The translations under genes were made by a program, and so were the position numbers. A stretch of 64,000 bases of DNA from Sedimenticola selenatireducens. Lineage in GTDB: Bacteria; Pseudomonadota; Gammaproteobacteria; Chromatiales; Chromatiaceae. Under the pieces are notes generated by a model, which was given only the letters and a program-made list of their open reading frames with translations, had not been told where the DNA came from and made no database searches. The stretch is taken from contig NZ_VMNH01000013.1 of NCBI RefSeq assembly GCF_007625115.1, forward strand, positions 186,001-250,000, read 5' to 3'. Shown piece after piece: positions 19,073 to 28,927 of the stretch; within the stretch, counting starts at the first letter, position 1, and every line of letters begins with the position of its first letter.

Positions 19073-19098
19073 ATAACCTTTTTTTAAAAATAGGTTAT
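19073..19098 (+). repeat. AT-rich inverted repeat
   Basis: ATAACCT (19073-19079) and AGGTTAT (19092-19098) around a T/A-rich centre that can extend the pairing. There is no following T tract. It lies just upstream of the probable terminator at 19114-19170. Confidence 0.4.
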
Positions 19099-19113
19099 AT
19101 CAATCAATATTCT

Positions 19114-19170
19114 AGGTAATCGATATGCACTCCCCTGTACAATGGGAATTATTAAGGAATTACCTTTTTT
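19114..19170 (+). terminator. Probable terminator after the deacetylase gene
   Basis: AGGTAAT (19114-19120) pairs with ATTACCT (19159-19165), followed by five more T. An inner TCCC/GGGA pairing (19131-19134 with 19144-19147) may shorten the loop. It suggests that 12294-19034 and 19268 onward are separate or partly separated transcription units. Confidence 0.45.
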
Positions 19171-19267
19171 AATTTCTAAATTGTTAGATGAGCGTGCCGA
19201 TACTAAGAGTGTTTAACTGAATTAGGTCGACCTTGTTCGCCTGGTATTTGTAGAGAAGGAATTTAAA

Positions 19268-20347
19268 GTGAGTGAAACGGGCAACCAAATCAATTCCAGT
19301 GAGCTAGCTTTTAAATCAAAGCCCATCACCGTCACAGAACTGACATCGGGTGATTTCTCTCGCTGGGATTCTTTTGTCAACCAGGCAGACGAAGGGACTT
19401 TTTTCCACCTTTCCGGGTGGAAAGTGGTGCTCGAGCGTGCATTCAATTACCGCACCTACTATCTCTATACGGAACAAGAGGGAGAGATAACCGGCGTACT
19501 TCCCCTAGGGCACATCAAAAGTCTACTGTTCGGTAATACGCTTATTTCAGTGCCTTTCTGTGTCTACGGTGGAATCCTCGCTGTCAATAGTGAAGCGGCC
19601 TCAGCATTGCGGGATAAAGCAACAGAAATTGCGGAGGGTCTAGGTGTTGATGCACTGGAACTAAAAAACAGGGCGCCATCGGATTCTGGGTGGCCAGTCA
19701 AAGATCTTTATGTGACGTTCCGTAAAGAGATCTCAGGTGATGCTGAGGAGAATCTAAAGGCGATACCGAGGAAACAGCGCGCGATGGTCCGGAAGGGGAT
19801 TAACGCGGGTCTATGCAGTGAGTTTTGTTCTGATACCGATCGATTTTTCCGTGTTTACTCCGAAAGTGTTCGGAATCTGGGAACCCCGGTCATGCCTGCA
19901 AAGTATTTTCGAATACTACAGGAAGTATTTGGGAGTGCCTGTGATGTCTTAATGATTACTCACGAAGGGCAGGATATAGCCGGGGTTATGAGCTTCTATT
20001 ATAAGGATGAGGTATTGCCCTATTATGGGGGAAGTATTCCTCTAGCCCGCAATCTAAAGGGGAATGACTTCATGTATTGGGAACTCATGCGTCAGTGTGG
20101 GGAGCGGGGTATTCGCATTTTCGATTATGGTCGAAGCAAGGTTGGGGCTGGATCATACAGTTTTAAGAAAAACTGGGGTTTTACACCCGAACCACTGCAT
20201 TACGAATACTATCTTGTGAAATCTGCTGCAATACCTGAGATTAATCCTAATAATCCTAAGTATGATCTTTTTATAAAGGCCTGGAAAAAGCTTCCACTCT
20301 CGGTTGCTAATGCAGTGGGTCCTGTTCTTGCCAGAAGTTTGGGCTGA
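19268..20347 (+). CDS. FemAB-like XrtA/PEP-CTERM-associated protein
   Basis: A 359-aa GNAT/FemAB-fold protein. It starts at GTG 19268, supported by AAGGAA about 7 bases upstream. The segment EENLKAIPRKQRAMVRKGINAGL and the C-terminal DFMYWELMRQCGERGIRIFDYGRSKVGAGSYSFKKNWGF are characteristic. FemAB relatives transfer aminoacyl groups from aminoacyl-tRNA; in the exosortase locus the substrate is unknown and may be a sugar or lipid-linked intermediate. It lies 10 bases upstream of the next glycosyltransferase gene. Confidence 0.88.
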   Translation: MSETGNQINSSELAFKSKPITVTELTSGDFSRWDSFVNQADEGTFFHLSGWKVVLERAFNYRTYYLYTEQEGEITGVLPLGHIKSLLFGNTLISVPFCVYGGILAVNSEAASALRDKATEIAEGLGVDALELKNRAPSDSGWPVKDLYVTFRKEISGDAEENLKAIPRKQRAMVRKGINAGLCSEFCSDTDRFFRVYSESVRNLGTPVMPAKYFRILQEVFGSACDVLMITHEGQDIAGVMSFYYKDEVLPYYGGSIPLARNLKGNDFMYWELMRQCGERGIRIFDYGRSKVGAGSYSFKKNWGFTPEPLHYEYYLVKSAAIPEINPNNPKYDLFIKAWKKLPLSVANAVGPVLARSLG

Positions 20348-20357
20348 CTGCTCTGTT

Positions 20358-21578
20358 ATGAAGCCACCACTACTCTATCTCTGTCATCGGATTCCCTATC
20401 CACCCAATAAAGGTGACAAGATTCGCTCGTACCATCTTTTACGATATCTATGCGAGCATTACGAAGTGTATTTAGGGGCTTTTATTGACGATCCTAATGA
20501 TTGGAAATATGTCTCCGTTGTTAATGAGATGTGCAGTGAAAGTCTCTTCTTGGCCTTAAACCCGTCACGAGCAAAAATACGCAGCCTGACTGCCCTGGTA
20601 AATGGTGAGGCACTCACCCTGCCTTATTACTTCAATCGAAAAATGGCGGAGTGGGTTAACCAAATAGTTACTCAGAAACATATTGAACGTGTGATTGTTT
20701 ATTCGTCAGCAATGGCACAATACGTTGAAGAGAATAATTCAACTATTACAAAACGCGTAATTGACTTTGTTGATATTGATTCAGATAAGTGGCGCCAATA
20801 CGCAGAAAAGAAAACCTGGCCGATGAATTGGATTTATCGACGTGAAGCCAAAAAACTGCTTTCTTATGAAAAATTCATATCTACAAGTTTTGATGCGAGT
20901 CTGTTTGTATCATCGGCTGAAGCCGATCTGTTTCGTTCATTGATAGCGACAAGTGATGAGGAAATTACCTATTATAATAATGGTGTTGATACAGACTATT
21001 TCTCTCCCTCATCTGATTTTGTAAACCCGTATCCAGAGGATAGAGATATTGTAGTTTTTACCGGGGCGATGGATTATTGGCCAAATATCGATGCGGTCAT
21101 CTGGTTTGCACAGGAAGTGTTGCCTGAAATAGCGCGGCACAACCCTGATTTGTACTTCTATATTGTCGGAAGTAATCCGTCTGAAAACGTGAGGAAGTTA
21201 GCCGATTTACCGCGTATCGAGGTAACCGGTCGGGTAGAGGATATTCGTCCTTACTTACAATTTGCAAAAGTAGCCGTTGCGCCGATGCGAGTTGCGCGGG
21301 GTATTCAGAATAAGGTGCTTGAGGCGATGGCAATGGAAAAGACCGTTGTTGTTACTCCTCAAGGTTATGAAGGGATAAATGCAGTAATTGGGACAGAAGT
21401 GATAATCGCAGAAAACGCGCAGGAAATGATTAACATAATTCCTAAAGTGGTTTCTGGGGATTATCCGAGAATGGGATCTATTGCCAGAAGCAGAGTACAA
21501 TCTGACTTCAACTGGGAGGCGAACCTACCTATAGTGGGCCATTGGCTTGAGGCAGATAAAGGGAATTATGACAGATAA
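20358..21578 (+). CDS. PEP-CTERM/XrtA-system glycosyltransferase (Stp1 type)
   Basis: A GT-B glycosyltransferase of 406 aa, beginning MKPPLLYLCHRIPYPPNKGDK. The nucleotide-sugar part contains VVFTGAMDYWPNIDAVIWFAQEVLP and RIEVTGRVEDIRPY, with APMRVARGIQNKVLEAMAMEK near the donor site. The open frame begins at 20304 inside the preceding gene, but the family start is clearly 20358. It overlaps the exosortase start at its 3' end. Confidence 0.9.
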   Translation: MKPPLLYLCHRIPYPPNKGDKIRSYHLLRYLCEHYEVYLGAFIDDPNDWKYVSVVNEMCSESLFLALNPSRAKIRSLTALVNGEALTLPYYFNRKMAEWVNQIVTQKHIERVIVYSSAMAQYVEENNSTITKRVIDFVDIDSDKWRQYAEKKTWPMNWIYRREAKKLLSYEKFISTSFDASLFVSSAEADLFRSLIATSDEEITYYNNGVDTDYFSPSSDFVNPYPEDRDIVVFTGAMDYWPNIDAVIWFAQEVLPEIARHNPDLYFYIVGSNPSENVRKLADLPRIEVTGRVEDIRPYLQFAKVAVAPMRVARGIQNKVLEAMAMEKTVVVTPQGYEGINAVIGTEVIIAENAQEMINIIPKVVSGDYPRMGSIARSRVQSDFNWEANLPIVGHWLEADKGNYDR

Positions 21579-23163
21579 ATCAACAAGTGAGCTGACTCAG
21601 ACAAATACAGCGCCATCTGGGATATGGTCTAGCGCCATTCCCGTACTGATTCTAATGCTCGTGGGTTTGCTGGCAATATTTTATGAAACCGTCTGGTCAA
21701 TGGTTTCTATCTGGTATCGTTCAGAAACCTTTGCGCATGGATTTATTATTCTCCCCATTACACTCTGGTTGATCTGGGAAAAACGCAAAGTACTCAGCAC
21801 GCTCCATCCGGTCCCTGAATACCGTGTATTAGTACTCCTGTCAGGTGCAGGATTTCTCTGGTTATTGGGCTATCTGGTAAGTGCCCTGGTAATCCAGCAA
21901 TTAGCACTCGTTAGCTTAATTATCTTTAGTATTTGGGTGGTACTTGGAAACAGGATTACTTGGCTTATCTCATTTCCATTAGCGTATCTTTTTTTTGCAG
22001 TACCGATGGGTGAGGATCTGGTACCTCATTTAATGGAAGTAACCGCGACCGCGACGGTATTTCTGATCAAAATGACGGGTGTTCCCGTATTCAGGGAGGG
22101 ATTGTATTTTTCATTACCTTCCGGTAACTGGTCGGTGGTGGAAGCCTGCAGTGGTGTTCGCTATTTAATTGCTTCCGTCACCTTGGGAGCGCTCTATGCT
22201 TACCTTACTTACAGCGCTGTCTCTAAGCGGGTAATTTTCATTATTGTATCGGCTATTGTGCCAATTATTGCCAATACCCTTAGGGCCTACATGATCGTCA
22301 TGCTTGGTCATATGAGTGATATGAAAATTGCCACAGGTGTTGATCATCTGATTTACGGCTGGCTCTTTTTCGGTTTGGTCATGCTGATTCTATTTGCCAT
22401 TGGTGCAAGATGGCGTGACGATTCTAAAAGTTTCGTAGATGGGACGGAAGGAGAGGGACACATTTCTAATCAAAAGCCGTTTAGTAGTCGTTCGAATCTG
22501 CTGGCATCAGTTGCCATATTATCTGCCGTAAGCGTGTGGCCACTCCTCGGCTATGCCATGACCCATCGCTCTGTTGATTACTCCACAGCTACTGTCACAT
22601 TACCAAGCGCCCTGGGCGAGTGGCGTGGAGACAATGATCCAGTCAGCGACTGGCAACCCCGTTTTCTGGGTACAACGCACTCCACATTGATCAGTTACCG
22701 TTTAGGCGACAATGCAGTTGATCTATCTGTTGGTGTTTATGGTAAACAGGAAGAAGGCAAAGAACTGATCAACAGCAAGAACGCGCTAATGGGTATAGAC
22801 GAGGACCCTGCCTGGCGCATATCTGAACACAAAAAAATCAACATTGAGCATTCGGGCAGCACTCTTCCTGTTGATCAGTATCTTATAAAGGGAAAAGACC
22901 ATTCGTATCAGGTGCTCAGCTGGTATCGCATAGGCGACTATCACACATCAAGCCGCTATCAGGGTAAATTACTTGAGGCATACTATCGACTCACATTTGG
23001 CCGACAGGATAGTGCGCGTGTGGTGATGGTTATTCCACATAATCCTGATATGACACAATTACAGTTGCCTGATCAAAAATTCTTTGACTTGTTGATTCCT
23101 GCACTGGGAAAAGAGTTGGATCTTTTCGCGAGTACCCCATTAGCTAATCGTAAAGAACAATAA
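21568..23163 (+). CDS. xrtA: Exosortase A with fused EpsI domain
   Basis: A polytopic inner-membrane cysteine transpeptidase that recognises PEP-CTERM sorting signals. From start 21568 (GGGA just upstream) it has 531 aa. About eight TM segments (residues 15-290) carry the triad: Cys194 in VVEACSGVRYL, Arg239 in NTLRAYMIV and His260 in GVDHLIYGW. A hydrophilic C-terminal EpsI domain follows one more TM (about 310-530: LGEWRGDNDPVSDW, SVGVYGKQEEGKELINS, SWYRIGDYHTSSRYQ). This fused arrangement is common for exosortase A. No PEP-CTERM substrate gene was found in the window. Confidence 0.96.
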   Translation: MTDKSTSELTQTNTAPSGIWSSAIPVLILMLVGLLAIFYETVWSMVSIWYRSETFAHGFIILPITLWLIWEKRKVLSTLHPVPEYRVLVLLSGAGFLWLLGYLVSALVIQQLALVSLIIFSIWVVLGNRITWLISFPLAYLFFAVPMGEDLVPHLMEVTATATVFLIKMTGVPVFREGLYFSLPSGNWSVVEACSGVRYLIASVTLGALYAYLTYSAVSKRVIFIIVSAIVPIIANTLRAYMIVMLGHMSDMKIATGVDHLIYGWLFFGLVMLILFAIGARWRDDSKSFVDGTEGEGHISNQKPFSSRSNLLASVAILSAVSVWPLLGYAMTHRSVDYSTATVTLPSALGEWRGDNDPVSDWQPRFLGTTHSTLISYRLGDNAVDLSVGVYGKQEEGKELINSKNALMGIDEDPAWRISEHKKINIEHSGSTLPVDQYLIKGKDHSYQVLSWYRIGDYHTSSRYQGKLLEAYYRLTFGRQDSARVVMVIPHNPDMTQLQLPDQKFFDLLIPALGKELDLFASTPLANRKEQ

Positions 23164-23166
23164 AAT

Positions 23167-25059
23167 ATGTGCGGAATTGTTGGAATTTTTGACACGACCG
23201 GTGTGAGGGAGATCGATAGAGATCTACTCTCAAGAATGAATGAGACCCAGTTTCATCGCGGCCCGGATGAGGGAGGTCTTCACACTGAGCCGGGACTGGG
23301 ATTTGGACATCGCCGTTTGTCGATCATTGATCTCGCCAGCGGTCAGCAACCACTCTTTAATGAAGATCACACCGTAGTAGTAACTTATAACGGTGAGATC
23401 TATAACTTCCCTCAATTATCTGATGAGCTGAAGGCCCTTGGTCACCAGTTTCGGACGCACTCAGATACAGAAGTTATCGTGCATGCCTGGGAAGAGTGGG
23501 GCGAATCCTGTGTTGAAAGATTTCGCGGTATGTTTGCCTTCGCCGTATGGGACAGAAACAGAGGAACACTCTTTCTGGCCCGTGATCGTCTTGGTATTAA
23601 GCCACTCTTCTACGCACTATTACCCGATGGCCGATTTATCTTTGGTTCTGAACTGAAGTCGTTACGGGTTCATGACACACTGCCAACCACGATTGATCCA
23701 GCCGCTGTTGAAGAGTACTTCACCTTTGGTTACATACCTGAGCCACGGACTATTTTTAAACAGGTATATAAGCTCTCACCCGGTTTTAGTTTAACCTTGA
23801 AAAGAGGGGCGGGGTTACCCGAACCAAAACAGTACTGGGATGTCGCGTTCAAATCACATGGACTTCTCTCTGAGTCGAGTGCTGGTGATGAACTGATAGC
23901 ACGCCTCGAAGAGGCCGTAAAAATCCGCATGATGGCGGAAGTACCTCTTGGTGCATTTCTGTCTGGAGGGGTGGACTCGAGTGCGATTGTTGGACTAATG
24001 GCAGGGCTTTCTGATCAGCCTGTCAATACCTGTTCCATATCCTTTGGTGATCCCAAATTCAATGAGTCCCAGTACGCAGCCCTTGTTGCAAAAAAATTTA
24101 AAACTGCCCATCGTGTTGAACAGGTTGACCCGGACGATTTTGATCTGATCGACCACTTGGCTGATCTTTATGATGAGCCCTATGCTGACAGCTCAGCATT
24201 GCCCACATTCCGTGTCTGTGAGTTGGCCAAGAAGGAGGTCACCGTTGTATTGTCCGGCGATGGTGGTGATGAAAATATGGCAGGGTATCGCCGCTACCGC
24301 TGGCATACCTATGAAGAGCGGATGCGTAACTTACTACCCGCATCTCTTCGGCAACCACTTTTTGGATTGTTAGGAAAGGCCTATCCCAAAGCGGATTGGG
24401 CACCCCGTGTCTTCCGGGCAAAATCCACTTTTGAGTCGATGGCAAGAGACACACTACAGGGCTACATGCACAGTGTTTCGATACTCTCGAATCAGATGCG
24501 TAGCCAACTGTTCAGCGATTCACTGAAAAAAGACCTTCAAGGCTACCATGCCATTGAAGTGTTCAAGCGACATGCTAAACAATCGCCTACAGACCACCCG
24601 CTTTCATTGGTTCAGTATCTCGACCTCAAGACTTATCTCGTTGGAGATATCTTAACCAAGGTTGATAGAGCCAGTATGGCGCATGCTTTAGAAGTGCGCG
24701 TCCCGATATTGGATCACCACTTGGTTGACTGGATGTCAGGTTTATCACCTGATATGAAACTGCGCGGTACCGAAGGTAAGTATCTATTCAAAAAGGCCCT
24801 TGAACCCATGTTGCCCCATGAAATTCTCTATAGAAAAAAAATGGGCTTTGCTGTGCCTTTGGCCAGCTGGTTCAGAGGCCCCCTTAAAGAAAAAGTACGC
24901 AACAATCTGTTGAGCCGAGAGATGCTCGATTCTGGACTGTTTAATCAACGTTATCTTGAAACCTTAGTCAACCATCATCAATCGGGTGTTAGGGATTATA
25001 GTGCCAGTATCTGGACACTCCTCATGTTCCATTCATTTCTTAAGAAAATGTCAGCCTGA
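23167..25059 (+). CDS. XrtA-system amidotransferase (asparagine-synthase type)
   Basis: A 630-aa class II glutamine amidotransferase. The N-terminal MCGIVGIFDT supplies the nucleophile Cys2, HRGPDEGG and TYNGEIYN complete the glutaminase site, and the PP-loop LSGGVDSS starts near residue 264 in the synthase domain. The C-terminus has KTYLVGDILTKVDRASMAHALEVRVPILDH. In XrtA loci this gene probably amidates a sugar or uronic acid carboxylate rather than making asparagine; that is inference. It follows the exosortase gene by 3 bases. Confidence 0.93.
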   Translation: MCGIVGIFDTTGVREIDRDLLSRMNETQFHRGPDEGGLHTEPGLGFGHRRLSIIDLASGQQPLFNEDHTVVVTYNGEIYNFPQLSDELKALGHQFRTHSDTEVIVHAWEEWGESCVERFRGMFAFAVWDRNRGTLFLARDRLGIKPLFYALLPDGRFIFGSELKSLRVHDTLPTTIDPAAVEEYFTFGYIPEPRTIFKQVYKLSPGFSLTLKRGAGLPEPKQYWDVAFKSHGLLSESSAGDELIARLEEAVKIRMMAEVPLGAFLSGGVDSSAIVGLMAGLSDQPVNTCSISFGDPKFNESQYAALVAKKFKTAHRVEQVDPDDFDLIDHLADLYDEPYADSSALPTFRVCELAKKEVTVVLSGDGGDENMAGYRRYRWHTYEERMRNLLPASLRQPLFGLLGKAYPKADWAPRVFRAKSTFESMARDTLQGYMHSVSILSNQMRSQLFSDSLKKDLQGYHAIEVFKRHAKQSPTDHPLSLVQYLDLKTYLVGDILTKVDRASMAHALEVRVPILDHHLVDWMSGLSPDMKLRGTEGKYLFKKALEPMLPHEILYRKKMGFAVPLASWFRGPLKEKVRNNLLSREMLDSGLFNQRYLETLVNHHQSGVRDYSASIWTLLMFHSFLKKMSA

Positions 25060-25069
25060 GACTTAAGAG

Positions 25070-26281
25070 ATGAAAATACTCCACATACTTGATCACTCTA
25101 TACCGCTGCACAGTGGCTATACTTTTCGCACACGGGCCATCTTAGAGCAACAACGCAAGCTGGGATGGGAAACGGCCCATATCACGAGCAGTAAGCACAC
25201 TGCAGAGTATCAAGATACGGAGGAGGTAGATGGTTTACTTTTTTATCGAACACGACCTTCTGAATCCGCTTTAACACGCTTACCCCTGATGAACCAGATG
25301 GATGTGATCAACTCTTTAACCAAAAGATTGGATCAGGTGATTTCCATCGAAAAACCGGATGTCCTGCATGCTCATTCACCCAGTCTTAATGGAATAGCGG
25401 CCATTCGTGCAGGCAGAAAGCATAATCTTCCGGTGGTGTATGAGTGTCGTGCTTTCTGGGAAGATGCTGCAGTAGATCACGGCACCAGTAAAGAGTGGGG
25501 ATTACGCTATCGCATTACCCGGGCACTAGAGACCTATGCCTTTAAAAACGCTGATGCTGTAACTACGATTTGTAGTGGCCTTAAAGGTGATATTCAGGCG
25601 AGGGGCATTCGCCCAGATAAAATCACCGTGATACCTAACGCAGTTGATCTGGTGCACTTTTCACAGCGTCAAGATGCGGATGATCGTCAGCTTTCGGATG
25701 AATTAAAACTTACGGATAAAAAGGTGCTGGGTTTTATCGGCTCATTCTATGCCTATGAAGGCTTGCTGCTGTTGGTAAGTGCATTGCCTGACATTCTCAA
25801 AAAAGCACCGGATACACGATTATTATTGGTTGGCGGTGGCCCGGATGATGCAAAGTTAAAGCAACTGAGTAATGAACTTGGACTCCAGGACAAAATTATT
25901 TTTACTGGACGCGTACCCCATGCAGATGTAACCCGGTATTACAATCTGGTCGATATTTTTGTTTATCCCAGACTGCATATGCGTCTGACTGATCTGGTTA
26001 CCCCATTAAAACCACTCGAGGCAATGGCGCAGGAAAAACTGGTACTCGCTTCGGATGTGGGTGGTCATAAAGAACTGATTCGTGATGGAGAGAATGGACG
26101 CTTGTTCAGGGCAGGCGATAAAACCTCTTTAGCTAACGCAGCGCTTGATATGATTAAAAAAACTGACGATTCGAGCGAATTACGTCGGAACGGACTTGAG
26201 TATGTAGAGAAAGAGCGGAACTGGGTTGTGAGCGTGGCGAACTATAAAAACGTTTACAGCGCTTTATTGGCCGGAGAATAA
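25070..26281 (+). CDS. PEP-CTERM/XrtA-system glycosyltransferase, GT4
   Basis: A 403-aa GT-B enzyme. It begins MKILHILDHSIPLHSGYTFRTRAILEQQR, a start typical of one exosortase-A-associated GT4 family. Donor-site motifs are VIPNAVDLVHF, GFIGSFYAYEGLLLL, LLLVGGGPD and PLKPLEAMAQEKLVLASDVGGHKEL. It probably adds one sugar during repeat-unit assembly. It lies 10 bases after the amidotransferase gene. Confidence 0.9.
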   Translation: MKILHILDHSIPLHSGYTFRTRAILEQQRKLGWETAHITSSKHTAEYQDTEEVDGLLFYRTRPSESALTRLPLMNQMDVINSLTKRLDQVISIEKPDVLHAHSPSLNGIAAIRAGRKHNLPVVYECRAFWEDAAVDHGTSKEWGLRYRITRALETYAFKNADAVTTICSGLKGDIQARGIRPDKITVIPNAVDLVHFSQRQDADDRQLSDELKLTDKKVLGFIGSFYAYEGLLLLVSALPDILKKAPDTRLLLVGGGPDDAKLKQLSNELGLQDKIIFTGRVPHADVTRYYNLVDIFVYPRLHMRLTDLVTPLKPLEAMAQEKLVLASDVGGHKELIRDGENGRLFRAGDKTSLANAALDMIKKTDDSSELRRNGLEYVEKERNWVVSVANYKNVYSALLAGE

Positions 26282-26326
26282 TATGCCTCCATTCCATATC
26301 AACAATATCAGTGGATAGCAAAAGAT

Positions 26327-27445
26327 ATGGATTTGGTTAAACCACAAAGCATCGCACTTGTTGGCCCTTTGCCACCGCCCTTTGGTGGAATGGCCAATCA
26401 AACACTGCAACTTGCAAAGTTACTTGAAGGTGAGGGTGTGGAAGTGGTATTGGTTCGTACCAATGCTCCTTATCGGCCGAAATGGATGGGTAGGATAAAG
26501 GGAGTTCGTGCACTGTTTCGACTTATTCCGTATTTGCTGAATATCTGGATGACACTCCAGAAGGTTCAGCTTGTGCACCTCATGGCCAATTCAGGTTGGT
26601 CCTGGCACCTCTTTGCTGCGCCTGTAATCTGGATGGCGCACCTCAAAAAAGTCCCTGTAGTAGTGAATTATCGAGGAGGTGAAGCCAATGCGTTTCTTAC
26701 AAAGTCCAATTCCTGGGTAAGGCCAAGTTTGCGACGTGTCGCCAAAGTGGTTGTCCCCTCTGGGTTTCTGGCGCAGGTATTTGCAAGCTTCGATGTCGCA
26801 TCAGAGGTGGTTCCAAACATTATTGACCTGGATCGGTTTAGCAGTGACGAAAAACGAACACTGAATAAATCTTCACCCCATTTTATTGTTTGTCGAAATC
26901 TTGAGGCAATTTATGATGTGGAGACCGCCATCCGGGCTTTTTCATCGATTGTTGCATCTTATCCTCAAGCACGACTAACCATTGCAGGTGAAGGTCCAGA
27001 ACGGTCCGCTCTTGAACAGCGGGTGAAGGATCTCTGTCTTGAGCCGCAGGTTGCCTTTACCGGTAGGTTGGATCCTGAAAAAATGGCGTCGCTCTATAAG
27101 TCAGCCGATGTTATGTTGAATACAAGTCGTGTCGATAATATGCCCAATGCGCTTTTGGAGGCCATGTCAGCAGGTGTACCCATTGTGTCTACCGATGCGG
27201 GCGGTATTCCCTATATGGTGGAGAATGATCAGACCGCTTTACTTCGGCCGGTCGGGGACTGGCAAGGTATTGCGGATGCGGCGCTTATGCTTTTGCAGCA
27301 GGATACGCTTTATCAACGACTATCTGAGAATGGGGTTGAGGATGTCTTTCGCTACCGCTGGAAATCAGTTCAACCTCTGTGGATGGCTATATATTCAGAG
27401 GCTTTAGGAAATAAGCCGAATAATCTTTGTGCAACCATTCAATAA
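26327..27445 (+). CDS. Glycosyltransferase family 4
   Basis: A 372-aa GT-B enzyme. The N-terminal acceptor part begins SIALVGPLPPPFGGMANQTLQLAKLL. The donor part has VPNIIDLDRF, TIAGEGPERSALEQ, AFTGRLDPEKMASLYKSADVMLNTSRVDNMPNALLEAMSAGVPIVSTDAGGIPY, with the E-x7-E type donor motif. The sugar specificity cannot be read from sequence. It is in the same direction and close spacing as its neighbours. Confidence 0.88.
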   Translation: MDLVKPQSIALVGPLPPPFGGMANQTLQLAKLLEGEGVEVVLVRTNAPYRPKWMGRIKGVRALFRLIPYLLNIWMTLQKVQLVHLMANSGWSWHLFAAPVIWMAHLKKVPVVVNYRGGEANAFLTKSNSWVRPSLRRVAKVVVPSGFLAQVFASFDVASEVVPNIIDLDRFSSDEKRTLNKSSPHFIVCRNLEAIYDVETAIRAFSSIVASYPQARLTIAGEGPERSALEQRVKDLCLEPQVAFTGRLDPEKMASLYKSADVMLNTSRVDNMPNALLEAMSAGVPIVSTDAGGIPYMVENDQTALLRPVGDWQGIADAALMLLQQDTLYQRLSENGVEDVFRYRWKSVQPLWMAIYSEALGNKPNNLCATIQ

Positions 27446-27470
27446 TGAACTAACAGCCACACATATAATT

Positions 27471-28823
27471 ATGTCTCTATATACAAAACTGGTCAGCAAA
27501 TTTCTATTCCCCCTTCATGAGCAATTGAAAGGACACGATACCGTTGCGATCAGAAAAGAGATGGAGCAGAGCCAATGGTGGGATAGGGAGCAGATTAATA
27601 ACTTTCAATTGGCTCGTCTAAAAAAATTGATGACTCATGTTTATCAGCATGTACCCTATTATCGCAACGTCATGGATGAGCGTCAGCTAAAGCCAACTGA
27701 TATTTCAACGCTTGAAGATTTACAGCGCCTGCCGTTCCTGACAAAGCCTTTGATCAAGCAACATACCGATGAACTGAAATCTGATACCCATCCCCAACTC
27801 CAGCGATTCAATACCGGTGGTTCGACAGGTGAGCCGCTGATCTTTTATATAGGAAAAGAGCGTGTCACCCATGATGTTGCCGCCAAGTGGCGTGCGACAC
27901 GTTGGTGGGGTGTCGATATCGGTGATCCAGAGATTGTGGTATGGGGATCCCCCGTTGAGCTAGGTGCTCAGGACAGAGTGCGTGAGTTAAGGGACAAACT
28001 ACTCAGAACGGAGCTGATCCCTGCCTTTGAGATGTCTGATGATAATCTGAGTAGATTTGTTGAAAGAATTCGCCAGACGAGGCCAACGATGCTGTTTGGC
28101 TATCCATCGTCACTCTCATTGATTGCACGACATGCCAGGAAGCAAGGCATTGCTATGGATGATCTCGGCATAAAAGTCGCCTTTGTCACCTCTGAGCGAC
28201 TATACGACGAACAGAAAAATGACATTGAATCAATATTTGGATGCCCCACCGCCAATGGGTATGGCGGCAGAGATGCGGGCTTTATAGCCCATCAATGTCC
28301 CTCAGGTAGTATGCACATCACAGCGGAAGATATCATTGTAGAGCTTATCGATAGCAATGGGGATGTAGTCCCACACGGTGTGCCAGGCGAAGTGGTCATT
28401 ACGCATCTCGCAACGGGCGAGTTTCCCTTTATCCGCTATCGAACTGGTGACGTCGCTGTGTTGGATGATGCAATCTGTGAGTGTGGTAGGGGGCTGCCAT
28501 TACTCAAAGAGATTCAAGGTAGAACGACTGATTTTATTGTGGCCCAGAATGGCACAGTAATGCATGGGCTGGCGTTGATTTATATCCTGCGTGACATACC
28601 AACAATACAAGAATTTCAGATTGTTCAAGAGAGCCTTGATCAAATTACAATTAAACTTGTCGTGTCAGATGAGTATAAAGAAACAGATACTCAAAAGATT
28701 GTAGAGGGCTTTCAAGCGCGGCTCGGAGAGAAAGTTGAAGTAAGTATTAAAAAAGTTGACAAGATAGTCGCAGAAAAATCAGGAAAATTTCGATATGTCA
28801 AAAGTAATCTAAAGCTCACTTAA
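27471..28823 (+). CDS. PaaK/CapK-like adenylate-forming enzyme
   Basis: A 450-aa member of the phenylacetate-CoA-ligase-like superfamily, as often found in capsule loci. The nucleotide loop FNTGGSTGEPLIFY, GYGGRDAGFIAHQ, FIRYRTGDVAVLD and a C-terminal domain with KSGKFRYVKSNL are visible. The start is taken as ATG 27471 (MSLYTKLVSKF); the frame opens at 27429 inside the previous gene. It probably activates an acyl or amino acid group for transfer to the polysaccharide, but the substrate is unknown. A second, different AMP-forming ligase is at 48153-49748. Confidence 0.82.
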   Translation: MSLYTKLVSKFLFPLHEQLKGHDTVAIRKEMEQSQWWDREQINNFQLARLKKLMTHVYQHVPYYRNVMDERQLKPTDISTLEDLQRLPFLTKPLIKQHTDELKSDTHPQLQRFNTGGSTGEPLIFYIGKERVTHDVAAKWRATRWWGVDIGDPEIVVWGSPVELGAQDRVRELRDKLLRTELIPAFEMSDDNLSRFVERIRQTRPTMLFGYPSSLSLIARHARKQGIAMDDLGIKVAFVTSERLYDEQKNDIESIFGCPTANGYGGRDAGFIAHQCPSGSMHITAEDIIVELIDSNGDVVPHGVPGEVVITHLATGEFPFIRYRTGDVAVLDDAICECGRGLPLLKEIQGRTTDFIVAQNGTVMHGLALIYILRDIPTIQEFQIVQESLDQITIKLVVSDEYKETDTQKIVEGFQARLGEKVEVSIKKVDKIVAEKSGKFRYVKSNLKLT

Positions 28824-28927
28824 TCAGTCATGGATATTCATACCCCTTAGTGTAACACTCGTTAAGCTATAACTAATAAAACTCGAATGCAAAACACTCC
28901 ATCAACTACAGCAATGAACACATCTCA

